Below, in pieces: positions 45,644 to 57,000 of a DNA stretch of 64,000 nucleotides. The position numbers and the translations under genes are program-made. Location of the stretch: assembly GCA_022539475.1 (NCBI GenBank), contig VCMS01000100.1:109697-173696 (forward strand), in the 5' to 3' direction. The stretch's first letter is position 1. The number at the start of each line of letters is the position of its first letter. Origin of the DNA: Gracilaria domingensis. Its lineage: Eukaryota > Rhodophyta > Florideophyceae > Gracilariales > Gracilariaceae. The notes under the pieces are model-generated. The model worked only from the letters and a program-made list of their open reading frames with translations, was not told where the DNA came from and ran no database searches.

Positions 45644-46018
45644 TTGTCTCCGATCGGAATGCCGCGTACTAGAACCCGAAGACACGTCCCACAAGCAACA
45701 GCCAGGAACAGTTCCGATACCGGAACGGAAGTCGAACATTTAGAGGCTTTGCAGCGACGCTCCCGAACGGTGAGGATGCGCGAACAATCGAGCACCGCCG
45801 TTGAAAGCGGGACAGGAACGATGCTTCTTGAGTATAAATGTTTCGTTTTAGGCGGATCGAACGGAACGAACGACTTTGAAAAGCACAGAACTCTTACCGA
45901 ACGCTGTCGACGCATGTCCGATCGTGATTTTTCAGTTTGCGGTGGACTTGTTATCGTATCCTTCGGAGTGTTTTTCGGGAAGAAGCGTGTCGTAATCAGT
46001 CTGGATTTTCGTCTTGGT
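45644..46018 (+). pseudogene. Unknown host ORF, part upstream of the Gypsy B insertion
   Basis: 125 codons run from ATG at 45644 to the TTGGT target site. The reading is basic at the start (RTRTRRHVPQATARNS) and hydrophobic near the break (GGLVIVSFGVFFGKKRVVIS). Across the 12-kb insertion, the sequence after the second TTGGT (57977) continues in the same frame for another 109 codons. The pre-insertion site would thus have been open for about 234 codons. I recognise no family. It may be an exon, or open by chance. Confidence 0.35.
46014..46018. repeat. Target-site duplication TTGGT, left of Gypsy B
   Basis: Repeated at 57972-57976, directly after the CA end of the right LTR. Confidence 0.92.
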
Positions 46019-46992
46019 TGTAGAGCAACGCATTTTGCGTGGTTATCAGGATGATGCGCCTCATATACTCAGGGGAGTGATACGAGGATGCACTCGAAGA
46101 GTTATGAGTTGGACCCAATTTTGGCGGTTACTTTTGGAATGGCTTTCCCACAGTTACCTGTAATCAGGGTTGCCATTGCTGGCCAATACCGCTAGGTGGA
46201 CGCGTGTACTACACCACCGTGTGTGTGCATATTACGGGACAATAGGTAGTGCACCTGAGGTGCCTGACACTGGGCTAGCCAGGTGTACGGACCCCTGCGG
46301 GTGTGCACCACGTGTACATAGTTAGTTTAGACCTACTTAGGTGAGCTCGACCTCGTCGTCGCGAGCACCTTTGTAAAGTCAACCCGAGCACTTCTAAGTG
46401 AACTCTTTTTCGAGTAGCGCTCTCTTGCGTGGACTCTACACGAGTGAGGCTCTGGCGCCAACCGCCTACGTGGGTTATCACTCTCGCGAGTATAGCCACG
46501 TCTGGTTACGGTGGTCCTACCCTTTCGGTACCTTTGAGGAACATCTGTTGTTGATGTCGGGACCTGAGGGTCGTACCGAGGAGGTATAGGACTAGATTAC
46601 GAAGTGATCCGACTCTGTATAGAGTTTTGCCGTGTTTACGGAAACCCGTGCATTACCGTTGGAGGATCTCGCCCCGCTCCGGGCACAGTGCCGAGGAGGC
46701 CCTACCCGTCGCGTGTGGGTGTTGTTTGGTTGTTGTTTTCTGTTGCTTTCCCTCTCGGGACTACACCTGTCGTTGGTCGTGTTTCATAGTTGCCGATACC
46801 ACCCCATCTCTGGAGTTTCTCATCGTTTCCTTACCACGTGGCCTAGCACCTCTGTAGGAATAGCCAGTTGCCACTTCGGCCTTACAACCGAGTTACGGTG
46901 GTACAGAGGGCTCTGTCACTGGTCTGCCATCTCTCACGAGAGCGGACCTTCGGACAGTCTGGTGGGTTTCACTCTTCCGAGTTTGCCCCACA
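46019..46992 (+). repeat. 5' LTR of Gypsy B
   Basis: 974 bp, paired with 57001-57971. It has many inverted short words such as GCAACGCATTTTGCGT at the very start, which could pair. Confidence 0.94.
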
Positions 46993-47236
46993 AAGTGGTC
47001 TCCCGACCTAGAACCGTTTTAGGTCACTGTCTTGGAATTGACTTGATTGTTGACGGATCACCGTTTTCTGACAACGATCAGGGGACTCTTTAGAGTTTTG
47101 GAGGTTGACAACTTTTGAACGTGAACCGCTGACGTGGTGGTTTACCGAGAAGGTTTATTGAGTTTTCTTGTTCTTTGGAGACTCGTGTACGAGTTTAACT
47201 GGATCATCTGGATCAGATTGCTTACTGGTTTTCAGT

Positions 47237-49306
47237 ATGCCGCAACCGCCTCGAGGTTCTCGAGCTGGTTCAGCGCGGTCGTCAGCTGCGGTTCCACCCG
47301 TTGCACCGACGTCCCGGTCTATCCCAGATGAGGCGCAACCTCTTGAGGTCGTACCCCGCCCCCGGAGAACGCGTTCAGTTACGGAAGCACCTAAGGAAAA
47401 TGTGGGTTCTGCTCAACCCGTCGTTGAGACACCATCCATGGTTAACCCTAACGCTGCTACCGTAGCCGAGTTGGCTAGGTTGGAATCCCGCTTGGATATT
47501 AATCATGCTGCTCACGTGGAACTCCTACAGGATGTTACCTCGTTGAGGACGCAGGTTGATAATGCCCAGGTGAGGGATGTCTCAGGAGACTTACGTCTTC
47601 TGAGAAGGGACGTGAATTCCATTATGGAAAATCTGGGTACCCCAGACGTCTTCGTCACGGAGTACCGGGCATTTGTCGAGGAAATGCGCACCGATATCGG
47701 TCGGATTCGTTCGCGCTTGGAAACGCTGGAGGATACAATCCGTATGGATGAAGCTGTGGACGCACAGGTTCCTCAAGGAAATCCATCTGCGGATGAAGAC
47801 CATCGTTCGGTGAAGCAGAAACGTCGACACTCAAAACGAGTTCACTATGATTCGGATTCATCGCGCTCTGACTCGAGCGGCATGACTGAAGACAGTTCGT
47901 CAGATTCATCTGATAGTGATGACAACCGTCATAGGTCACGTTCGACACGGTCGAAAGCGACGCAGTCTACTCAGGCAGTGATGAGATCACGCGTGAAAGG
48001 ACGGCGCCACTTGGGACTCAAAGAGTTAAAGCCGACGGACCCGCTCTACACAAAGCTGTTGTCGTACCGCTATTATCGGTTGGAAGATGTTACTTCGAAT
48101 CGCTCCTCGCGAGGAACCGGTAAGGTGAAGGACTACATTCGAAGGTTGAATGTTACCCTTGAAACAAGGAAGTTCTCGGGGACAGATCCTATCCTTATCT
48201 TGGATTTCCTTGCCAGGTTCGTCCAGGAGGCCGATATACTCGGTATGAGTGAAGCACAGGCATATGTGGCACTGCCGTACTTCCTAACAGGGACTGCGGA
48301 AGATCAGTACAACTCAGTTCGAGGAACCTCGAGAGCCTCGGAAGGAGGAGTCACGTGTTGGCCGGAAGCCGTGAACTACCTTCTCAGGTCGTACGCGACT
48401 TCCAACGCGATTTACAGCGCTACTCTTGCTGTTCGCGACACTAGACAGAAGAGTGGAGAATCTGAAACGGTTTATTCAACGCGGTTGAACAAAGCGTTTC
48501 ACCGATGTGGTAATGTGTATTCCGCACAGGAGCGGTGTACCATGTTTGTTGATGGTTTGGACCCCACCATTCGGTCGTTGGTCGCTCGCCGACGCGAGGA
48601 AAAAGGCCGAATGACGTACCTAGAGTTGGTTAATTACGCCCAGGCGGAAGGAGAGACGTATCGAGCCCGCAACCCGGGGCAGCGCCGCTCGAAAGCGCTA
48701 CTCGCGGAGAGTTCGTCACCCTCGATGTCGGTTTTGCGACGTGAAACCGCTGTCGGTGATGCTGATAACGTCCACTTCATCGGAAGTAACCCCGATTCTT
48801 ACGGATCTACGGACCTGCCGTCAACCTCGATTCCGAGCACGGAAGAAGACCCCGCATTGTATGCCCAAAGTGTCCGGGTGCCTGCAGCCCCGCTGCCTTA
48901 CGCTAACAATTCTTCGCGTCTGAACCGTCCAGGGTGGAAGGACACAGCACCACAACGTCGAGTGGACAATCGCCCTCGCGACAAACCGGCCTCGGTCATA
49001 TGTTACCAGTGCTACCTTCCAGGTCACGTATCGACGCAGTGCGTATTTCCGCCGTCGCACTGGCCAAAAATTATTGCGTATTACGACGCCCTCACGCTCG
49101 AGGAAAAGGAATCTGTTCCACGAAAGGAATATGATAAGGCCAGAGCTGAACTGGGATTACCGGTTCCGGTCTATGCTCAGCCCTCCGTTCCGGCACAGGC
49201 ACCTTCGAACCAGGTTCAAGGCGAAGTACCCACGCATGAGGTTCAGTTAGGCCCCCCGAACGGAGTTCAGGCACCGAATTCGGTGAGCCCCGTTCAGAAA
49301 AACTGA
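47237..49306 (+). CDS. gag of Gypsy B
   Basis: The frame is open from 47168, but the ATG at 47237 (MPQPPRGSRAGSARSSAAV) is the better start, giving about 689 residues. Layout: a Pro/Ala-rich N-terminus; a coiled-coil-like stretch (AELARLESRLDINHAAHVEL to IRSRLETLEDTI, about residues 75-180); an Arg/Ser/Asp-rich linker (RHSKRVHYDSDSSRSDSSG); a capsid-like region (PILILDFLARFVQ, ALPYFLTGTAEDQY, AFHRCGNVYSAQERCTMFVD); and one C-C-H-C zinc knuckle (CYQCYLPGHVSTQC, about residue 593). It would form the particle and package element RNA. Downstream pol begins within 50 bp. It is intact as read. Confidence 0.9.
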   Translation: MPQPPRGSRAGSARSSAAVPPVAPTSRSIPDEAQPLEVVPRPRRTRSVTEAPKENVGSAQPVVETPSMVNPNAATVAELARLESRLDINHAAHVELLQDVTSLRTQVDNAQVRDVSGDLRLLRRDVNSIMENLGTPDVFVTEYRAFVEEMRTDIGRIRSRLETLEDTIRMDEAVDAQVPQGNPSADEDHRSVKQKRRHSKRVHYDSDSSRSDSSGMTEDSSSDSSDSDDNRHRSRSTRSKATQSTQAVMRSRVKGRRHLGLKELKPTDPLYTKLLSYRYYRLEDVTSNRSSRGTGKVKDYIRRLNVTLETRKFSGTDPILILDFLARFVQEADILGMSEAQAYVALPYFLTGTAEDQYNSVRGTSRASEGGVTCWPEAVNYLLRSYATSNAIYSATLAVRDTRQKSGESETVYSTRLNKAFHRCGNVYSAQERCTMFVDGLDPTIRSLVARRREEKGRMTYLELVNYAQAEGETYRARNPGQRRSKALLAESSSPSMSVLRRETAVGDADNVHFIGSNPDSYGSTDLPSTSIPSTEEDPALYAQSVRVPAAPLPYANNSSRLNRPGWKDTAPQRRVDNRPRDKPASVICYQCYLPGHVSTQCVFPPSHWPKIIAYYDALTLEEKESVPRKEYDKARAELGLPVPVYAQPSVPAQAPSNQVQGEVPTHEVQLGPPNGVQAPNSVSPVQKN

Positions 49307-49350
49307 CTTCGGGAGTTTCCCCTACGGGAGGGGCGCCTTCCGAGCCGAAG

Positions 49351-52300
49351 TTGAAGGCGCCCGAGGCGTCACAGCTTCGCTCCCCAGCTGTTAGAATCCT
49401 TTCAAGGATAGCGGCTACAACTGACGTGAGCTCAGAACACCTTTCGGTTCTACGTCGTCCGTGGATACGGTCCCGTAATCTCCGTATTCCGGAAAGAGTT
49501 CTTGTGATGGCCAAGAGAAACTACAAAGTTTATGCCGATCTTGGCTTGTCTAACCAGTTCATGGTTCGACAGTTGTCTGTGTTGGATACAGGAGCTGCAC
49601 CGAACCTGATTCACCTTGAGTTGGTGTCACCCGCGCTACGGGATGAAATTCGTCATGGTCCAGGTTTGGACATCGCGGATGCCAACAATAACCCGTTGCG
49701 TACTCTTGGGTACATACCTCTCATCGTACGATTAGGAACCTGTATGGTTAAAGTGGATTTCATGGTTTGCAAAAGCATTGCCGCACCGGTGATACTCGGT
49801 TGTGACTTTTGTGATCGTTTTGTTGAAGCGATTCGACCTCGAGCTCGAGTTGTTACCATGGATGATGGTTCCGAAATACCGATTGTAAGGAAACCGCTAA
49901 AGAGAGCTACACGCAAGCGCGTCCCGCTCCCTGCTGCACAGGAAGTTCCAACCTTCGACCCGGTATCATCTAAGCTCCATGTGGCTCATGCCATCGCAAT
50001 CCCTGCGCAATCCCAAGTTTGGGTCACCATAACTACTAAGCAGTCTGGTCTACGTGTGGTACAATTATTGCCATCATTGTATGATCAGAAGCAACTCGCT
50101 TTGGCGAACGGAGTAATCTCGGTGGAACCCGACAAACCATTCAGAGTTTTGGTCGCCAACTTTGGCACAACCCGACAGTGGTTAGCTAAAAACCAAATCC
50201 TTGGTACCACTCTCCCACACCCTGCTGCTATCGTACCGACGAAGATACCCGTTGCGGATGTTCTCGGTATAACCGATGCTAAGGAGGGGGAGGGATCAGC
50301 GGAAACCGCTTTTACCGCATCGGTTACCCCGGCGAGCGAAGTCACCGAATCGCTGGCACCCACCGAGGGTAAAGCGTTGCCACCAGGAACGGAAGATACA
50401 GACCCTGTCAAGGAACTGGAACAGTTGAATTTTGATCATGTACCTGAATCTCATAGAAATAAGCTAAGAGAAATGTTGAGGGAGTTCACACCCATGTGGG
50501 ATGGATCCCTCGGGACAATTGGAATCACGGAACACCGTATTGACCTACTTCCAGGTACTAGCCCCATTTCCCAACACTCATACCGGGCTGGTCCCAAAGC
50601 TAGGGAAGAAGAGCAATCTCAGGTTGAGAAGATGTTACGCGCTGGCGTCATAGAGGCGGCTCAATCCGCTTGGGCCTCACCCGTGGTGCTAGTTTCAAAA
50701 GCGGACGGATCATGGCGATTCTGTTTTGATTACCGTCGTCTAAATTCGGTCACCGTCAAAGACGTTTATCCCATACCCAGGATGGACGAATACATTGACT
50801 CGCTTGGGAGTGCTACAGTGTTCACGGCCTTGGATGCCAATTGGGGATACTGGCCAGTTCCGATCCGTGAAAAGGATAAGGACAAAACTGCTTTTGTGTG
50901 CCACCAAGGTTTGTACCATTTTAAACGAATGCCGTTCGGATTAACCAACGCACCGGCTACGTTTCAACGTGCTATCGATATCCTCTTGGCTCGATTCAAG
51001 TGGAAGACCTGCTTGGTGTATCTTGACGATATCATCGTGTTCTCCGATAACCTTGATGACCACTTAACACACGTCCGGGACGTCATGAGAGTCCTCAGGG
51101 ACGCGGGCATTACGCTGAAACTCAAGAAGTGCGAGTTCTTCACAGATTCTGTCAAATACCTAGGGCATATCATTCGACCTGGACAGCTCTCAGTTGACGC
51201 AGTTCGCGTGAAGTCGCTGAAGGAAGCGAAACACCCTACGACACAAACGGAACTCCGCAGTTTCCTGGGTCTTTGTAATGTATATCGGCGTTTTGTCCCG
51301 AACTTCGCAGATATTGCGACCCCCCTTAACCACCTTTTGAGAAAAGGTCAACCAGTTCAACTGGAACCCCTAGGTGACGCGGAAGCGTCTGCCTTTTCGG
51401 CATTAATTGACACAGTAACGTCACCGCCAATCTTGGCTTTGCCTAAGCTAGGACTTCCATTCGAAGTAGACACTGACGCCAGTGCACACCAGGTTGGTTG
51501 CGCCCTGTTTCAGGTCACGGAAGACGGCGTGAGACATCCAATTGGATACTGGTCGCGATCCTTGAACGTACACGAACGTAACTACTCAGTTTCGGAGAAA
51601 GAGTGCTTAGCCGTTGTATGGGCTCTAACTACACTGAGGCCATATCTTATGGGCAACCATTTTACGGTACATACGGACCACTCATGTCTCCGATGGCTCA
51701 TGGAAATCTCGGAACCATCAGGACGCTTGATGCGTTGGCGCTTGAGGTTATCGGAGTTCGATTTCACAGTTACGTACAAAAAAGGAACGTTGAATCTGCA
51801 GGCAGATGCACTCTCCTGCTTGGGAACAAATGCAGAAGCGGCACCAGTTGACGATCTGGACATACCATGCTTTATGGTGGAAGAACAAGCAGGTTGGGTC
51901 GAATCTTTGTCGGATGACATCTGTGACGACATCCTGCTCACTTCTGAGAAGTTGGATCCCTTGACTGGATCTTTTGTACCCATCACTCCCGAGGAGATGA
52001 TCCGAGAACAGCAAACGGATGAGTTTTGTACGCGAATTCGCGTTCGTCTCAATGGAGGAGATCGTATACCTTTTCAGGTTAACGCTCAGGGGTACCTGGT
52101 TAGGTTGGTTGAAGCGTATACCCAAATTGTGGTCCCATACTCGCTGCAAAACCGTGTGTTGGTCATGACACACTATGTGAAGGTAGGAGCCCACCCAGGA
52201 GGTCGAAAACTATACTTGACCCTGCGTAGGGATTTTTAATGGCCGTCAATGGCATTGGACTGCTACGCAGTACGACGCTCTTGCACCGAGTGCGCTAAGA

Positions 52301-53760
52301 ATAACGTGAAACTTCGTAAGTACTCGAAGAAGTTAACGCTGTTCCCAGCACGGTCTCCTTTGGAGTTTATCGCTATCGATATCTTAGGTGAATTGATCAG
52401 AACCGCAAGAGGTAATCGATACCTTCTGGTTATCACCGATCGGTTCTCTAAGTTGGTACGGACAGTCCCGCTGAAACGGATTACGGCCACCGTGGTTGCA
52501 CAAGCTTTTGTCACCCACTGGGTCTTTGTGTACGGTCCACCGGTTCATCTATTATCAGATACCGGTTCACAGTTCACGTCGAAGTTTTTCCAGGACGTCT
52601 GTCGGATCTTGAGTGTCAAGAATCTATTTACGACCACCTACCACCCCCAAACAAATGGTCAGGTAGAACGATTTAACCGTACCATGCTAAATGCATGAAG
52701 ATCTTATGTGGCAGATCATCCTAAGGTTTGGGATTTGTATACGGACACTATTACGTATGCGTACAACACCCAAGTCCACCGGGTAACGAAGCTAGCACCT
52801 TTTGAGTTGGTATTGTCAAGAGTACCGCCACCGGTTGCAATCGAGGCTCAAGAAACGCTTTCTACGTACCCGTCTGTTGGGTTATACAGGAACGCTTGGA
52901 AGGATTGGTTAACCAAAATGGTACCGGTCGCTCGCACAGCGATGGATAAGGCGCAGGCCGCTTCTAAGCGCAACTTCGATGCGAAGGTTAAGACCCCATT
53001 ACCAAAGGTCAAACCAGACGATATGGTATTTCTCCGCAAAGAATACTATAATCCGGAGAAAGAACGCCGCCACAAGCTCTCGCTTATCACGGAAGGACCC
53101 TACAAGGTTATTTCCGTCACGGACGATACCGTAGTATTGGATATCAATAATCTCCACGAACGGATATCGTTAGACCGTGTCGCGCTGGCCCCACCACCCT
53201 ACGTTCACGTTAACACCCAACTGGGTGAAGCTACAGGGGACGAACAGGTCGTATCTTCGCGCCCTGCGACTCTCCACCCTGATCGCGGCTTATCGGATCT
53301 ACCGAAGTCAGAATCACCCACGCGGGTAGCACAACCTGTTGCGGGAGACGAAGAGGAAAACTCAACTAGAGTTGACCCCCCACCGGACGTCGTGGCTCCC
53401 GTGCCACCGCCTAAGGAGGGGGAGGAAAGTACCGAACCCGTTACACCGGCGTCGCACGGTCACACTGTGTCGCAAGGTACTGCAACCAATCTCGTGGTCT
53501 CTACCGATAGCGTTGTGGTGCGCCGAGGCGCTGTACCTCGTGGTGATACTAAGTCGAGTTCGTTGAGCAATGCGCTGGAAACGACACGACCCACACAGGG
53601 GGTACACACCGCTGTGGATAACGTAACCCCGTCGGGAACACCACAACTGAGTGAGGTCACCACCCGCAGAGCGGAGAAGACAGTATCTGTAGACCCGGGC
53701 TTTCCGGAGAACGCAGAACCGCAAGCGGTAGATCAGCTCAATGTTACCGACCGGTGTTAA
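49351..53760 (+). CDS. pol region of Gypsy B: protease, RT, RNase H, integrase
   Basis: Successive domains on the plus strand: retropepsin (SVLDTGAAPNLIHL, then APVILGCDFCDRFV); spacer; RT (WRFCFDYRRLNSVTVKDVYP, LDANWGYWPVPI, MPFGLTNAPATFQRAIDILL, CLVYLDDIIVFS, VKYLGHIIRPG); RNase H (VDTDASAHQVGCALFQ, SEKECLAVVWAL, HTDHSCLRWL); integrase zinc-finger and core (CYAVRRSCTECAKNN, FIAIDILGELI, LLSDTGSQFTS, NGQVERFNRTM); and a GPY/F-like module (RRHKLSLITEGPYKVI) with a long Pro/Thr/Ser tail. Protease before RT before integrase makes it Ty3/Gypsy. It is almost continuous, with about two breaks, so this copy is probably not autonomous. Gag ends 45 bp upstream. Confidence 0.93.
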
Positions 53761-54342
53761 CCACGCCGTGGTATGAGGAAACAAGAAGTCGTACTTACCC
53801 GCGTATTATTTGGAAAAACAACCTTGGAAAGGTGAATTACGAAGTACGAGTTTGGAAACCGTCGATGGTGCACCCACGCCGCGTGGCAGAGGACTCATGA
53901 CACACCCAAGTGGAGAGTAACACGTTGTGTGACGTGGTGACGTATGGAAAGCACCGCCGACGCGGGGAACTGCTGACAGTAAGTCCCGTGCGCGAGTACC
54001 ACACGTGCACGGTGCACGATGTACGGTCGCCAACCGTAGGCGAACGGACACCTGTTAGGGTAACTCGTGGCTCACAAGTGCCATCGCCTGGCCAACCAGA
54101 AGGCCGCGATATGCACCGTGATTGGTCAATCCGCCTCCATGGCGCACGAGCGAGACCCTGCCCGTTCTCCGTCGCACGGACGATCCTTCTGGATAGCAAG
54201 AGGGAGCTCAGAACCCCGAAGCTACCGTTGGACGGTCGGAACCTCAGCCAAAACGAGCCGAAGCTCGTCAGACTCAAGAAGGAGAGTACTTCAAGAAGAA
54301 CCTTTCAGGTTGAAGATTGGACGCTCCTGGCGTAAGTTGTAG

Positions 54343-54696
54343 TTGTCGCGCAGCGAGGAACTCCTAGTGAGTCGTGACTGGTTAAGTCCAAGAGGAACCC
54401 CTCTAGAGGTTAGCCGGCCACCACCTCGCCACCCTCGAAGGTACGAAACCACAATGGGTGAAGGAGAGCAGTCAAACACCGAGGTGTACCCGCAGGAATA
54501 CGTGATCGAACGTATCGTACGTCATGTTGTAGACCCCGATGGGACGGTACTGTACCAAGTGCGATGGTATGGCTACTCCGCCGAGGAGGACACCATGGAG
54601 CCCGTCGAGCACCTACCTAGGTCGAAGATCGTTTCATACCACAGTCGCACTCGGTCAGCCTTGCCGTCCAACCTGGACCAAGCCCAGGTGGGATAA
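54343..54696 (+). CDS. Separate chromodomain ORF of Gypsy B
   Basis: Within this ORF, MGEGEQSNTEVYPQEYVIER opens a chromodomain (IVRHVVDPDGTVLYQVRWYG, EPVEHLPRSKIVSYHSR). An N-terminal aromatic, the WYGY strand and the final helix are clear. The 'W' usual in the third strand (..T-W-EP) reads M in this copy. It lies about 0.58 kb after the integrase tail and in the same frame number, but as its own ORF. Element A shows the same separation, so it may be a family feature expressed by splicing or read-through. It is expected to guide integration to modified histones. Confidence 0.82.
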   Translation: MSRSEELLVSRDWLSPRGTPLEVSRPPPRHPRRYETTMGEGEQSNTEVYPQEYVIERIVRHVVDPDGTVLYQVRWYGYSAEEDTMEPVEHLPRSKIVSYHSRTRSALPSNLDQAQVG

Positions 54697-55066
54697 GAAC
54701 CGTTCCCGGTGAGGAGTTTTCAACTATACCGCGATGCGGAAGACTCAGAATGGAGAGTTGACCCCTTCTGTGTGGGGGATGAATGAAGGAAGAAGACCAA
54801 TGAAGCGGTGAAGACTGAACTAGAGGAAGTGAGAAGAAAGAAAGAAGAGCATACCGAAATGCCGGTTGTACCGATTTAAAACGGTTAGAGTAGAAGAAGC
54901 ACCAAAGAAGTGAAGTACACTTGAACACAGTGTGAGTGAAGAAGTAATCGAAGATCGATCAAGTTCGTGGAGAACAGGCAAAAGGGTGAAGGGAAAGTTA
55001 CCACTAGATGGTTTTACTGTTTCTATCTTATACTAAGGACCAAGTCCTCCAGCCCTGCTGGTCATC
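54697..55066. other. Spacer of Gypsy B between two convergent ORFs
   Basis: A purine-rich stretch (GAAGAAAG repeats) between the stop of the chromodomain ORF and the stop of the opposite-strand ORF. A shared terminator or polyadenylation region could sit here. None is obvious. Confidence 0.4.
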
Positions 55067-56956
55067 TTACACCCCCGACGAGGGACCGGCACCGCCGCTA
55101 CCGGAGGGACCCTGCGAAGGGTGCGGAACGGCGTAAGCCAGTATCCCTGCCATAGTGGTGAGATGATCGGGCACGATAATTCCAGCGTTCTGAAGACTGG
55201 CGCGCAACATCGCGATGTTCGCCGGAGAATCTCCCGGAGCGACCGGAGCTGTCGGGGCTGGAAGGACCGAAGGAACGGTAGCCGCTACAGGGGCCGGACC
55301 CACCACTGGAACACTCGCTTGAGTCGGAACATTCCAACCCACAGGAGCCTGGGGTACCCCGCCGCTGGCATGCAACACCTGATTCGCCGCCGGTAGGTCG
55401 TTCACCAACTCCTGGCCCATCTCGACGAGTGCTCCCGCCACCTCTCCGCCAGTATCCATGTTCGGATCATCCAGATCCACTGGGGCGACCCAGTTGTCAC
55501 TGAACATGAACCCAACAAGGTGACTGTCTGGAATCGACCGTGGCTGGTTCGCTGCCCACTCGGCATACGCGCTAGTCGTCATCGTACCCTCCCATGGGTC
55601 GTAATACACGAAATCTCCTGCGGTGGGATGTCTCCTACCGGGTGAGCGGTCGTAGTGACGACGAGGACCTTTCCCGCGTTGCGAACGGGGCACCGTTTCC
55701 CAATCGATTCCATCGATAACATCCAAGATGTAATGGATCTCATCCACGTTTTCTTCGGACCCCAAGGGAGTGTGCAAATCCAGCGAGCGGATAATGCTGC
55801 GAAGCATCGGCGGAATATACCAAACACGGTAGTTGTCGTAAGCCTCCCAGAGGAGAAACGCTGCTACGCGTGCCGCCCACTCGCCGGCTACCGGACCCCA
55901 CCATCCTGAACGCGGATCGTTGATCAATCGGGAGCCGATGTAACTCAAGCACGGAGGCAGTTCTGCAAAACACCCTTTGGGTACCTCCACATCACGCCAC
56001 CAATCTGGTAGAGGAGGGAACCGTCCAACAAAGGCCTGCGGTCTGTACCTCTCGGTCTCGATATTCGGGTACGGAATCAGATACCCATGACGGGAACGAG
56101 CTTTCCGCTCAAACCGAATGCGGTTGACGAACCCACCCTGGGAAGCGTTCTTGCGAAGATAACGGAACTCCGCTCGGAGTATGGGCCGATTACAGCACAA
56201 CATCAACCTCGATGTGGTCGGGCCATCGCCAGCGTACCGCGCATGGTCGAACGTTGCCAAGTTGTCTCCATATCGGACTTCACCGAAAGTACGGTAGAAC
56301 GGAGTATCGAACCCATATGACGGTGGAACCAGGTGCTCGAGGTGCACTCGACTGAGTCTCTTGTACGCCAACTTCGCGTGTTCCGCGCGCGCGGTGTTCA
56401 GATTCTCACCCTCGCGGGTATCGTACCGGAGGAGCATCGGGTCGATCGCTATACGAACTTTCCATTCTGGGGATTGCACTACCGCTAACGGCAGACCGCC
56501 CGGTAGGAAGCCGTTTTCGGCATACGACTCCAGGAGAGTGTCATCGTTAACAGCTACCGGATGAAACCACGGTGCACGGCTGAACGCAAACCCATCACGG
56601 AGTGGATCGCGTACTGCGAGAGATTCCCTCGATATCCAACCAGCTTGGTTCGCCATCAGCGGCATCGCTTGCGCTGAATTCCATAACGGAACGTTCACCG
56701 GGACCATCGGTTGAGATTGAGGCAGTGGAGCCGTCGCAGAACCCGGCTGAGGGTAGTTCGACGCGCTCGCCTGACCCGTCGGATGATGAGGAAACTGATT
56801 CGAGTTCATCGGAATGACAGATGATGTACTGTGATCGAGTTCGGATACTTGAATACTCTGTTCGCTTGAGTGTGTATCGCGCTTGCGAGGTATAGAAACC
56901 AAGGAGTTGGTACCGCTCATGACTGTGACGTATTTACGTACTTGCGTTTCGCACAA
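55067..56956 (-). CDS. Opposite-strand extra ORF of Gypsy B (629 codons, unknown)
   Basis: An uninterrupted 629-codon frame is read against gag-pol, starting close to the right LTR (ATG at 56956) and pointing back toward the chromodomain. A likelier start may be the second Met (MSGTNSLVSIPRKR). The N-terminal ~110 residues are Ser/Pro/Gln-rich. Residues ~110-480 look folded and rich in Trp, Tyr and Arg (RAPWFHPVAVNDDTLLESYA, YGFDTPFYRTFGEVRYGDN, WGPVAGEWAARVAAFLLWEA, RVWYIPPMLRSIIRSLDLHT). The last ~120 are Pro/Ala-rich. There is no signal peptide, membrane span or zinc motif, so an envelope protein is not supported. Element A keeps a version of its C-terminus. The function is unknown. Confidence 0.72.
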   Translation of the reverse strand: MCETQVRKYVTVMSGTNSLVSIPRKRDTHSSEQSIQVSELDHSTSSVIPMNSNQFPHHPTGQASASNYPQPGSATAPLPQSQPMVPVNVPLWNSAQAMPLMANQAGWISRESLAVRDPLRDGFAFSRAPWFHPVAVNDDTLLESYAENGFLPGGLPLAVVQSPEWKVRIAIDPMLLRYDTREGENLNTARAEHAKLAYKRLSRVHLEHLVPPSYGFDTPFYRTFGEVRYGDNLATFDHARYAGDGPTTSRLMLCCNRPILRAEFRYLRKNASQGGFVNRIRFERKARSRHGYLIPYPNIETERYRPQAFVGRFPPLPDWWRDVEVPKGCFAELPPCLSYIGSRLINDPRSGWWGPVAGEWAARVAAFLLWEAYDNYRVWYIPPMLRSIIRSLDLHTPLGSEENVDEIHYILDVIDGIDWETVPRSQRGKGPRRHYDRSPGRRHPTAGDFVYYDPWEGTMTTSAYAEWAANQPRSIPDSHLVGFMFSDNWVAPVDLDDPNMDTGGEVAGALVEMGQELVNDLPAANQVLHASGGVPQAPVGWNVPTQASVPVVGPAPVAATVPSVLPAPTAPVAPGDSPANIAMLRASLQNAGIIVPDHLTTMAGILAYAVPHPSQGPSGSGGAGPSSGV

Positions 56957-57000
56957 AACTTCAGCCTCGAAGTCGTTCTCGGCTCTAAGGAGGGGGAGAT

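Noticed and set aside
52263-53784. Antisense ORFs over integrase and its tail in Gypsy B
   Set aside because: Short mirror frames of the pol coding strand. The real opposite-strand ORF starts only beyond the chromodomain.
55067-56956. Reading the opposite-strand ORF of Gypsy B as an envelope gene
   Set aside because: There is no signal peptide, transmembrane span, furin-like site or Cys pattern. It also lies on the wrong strand for a spliced envelope message.
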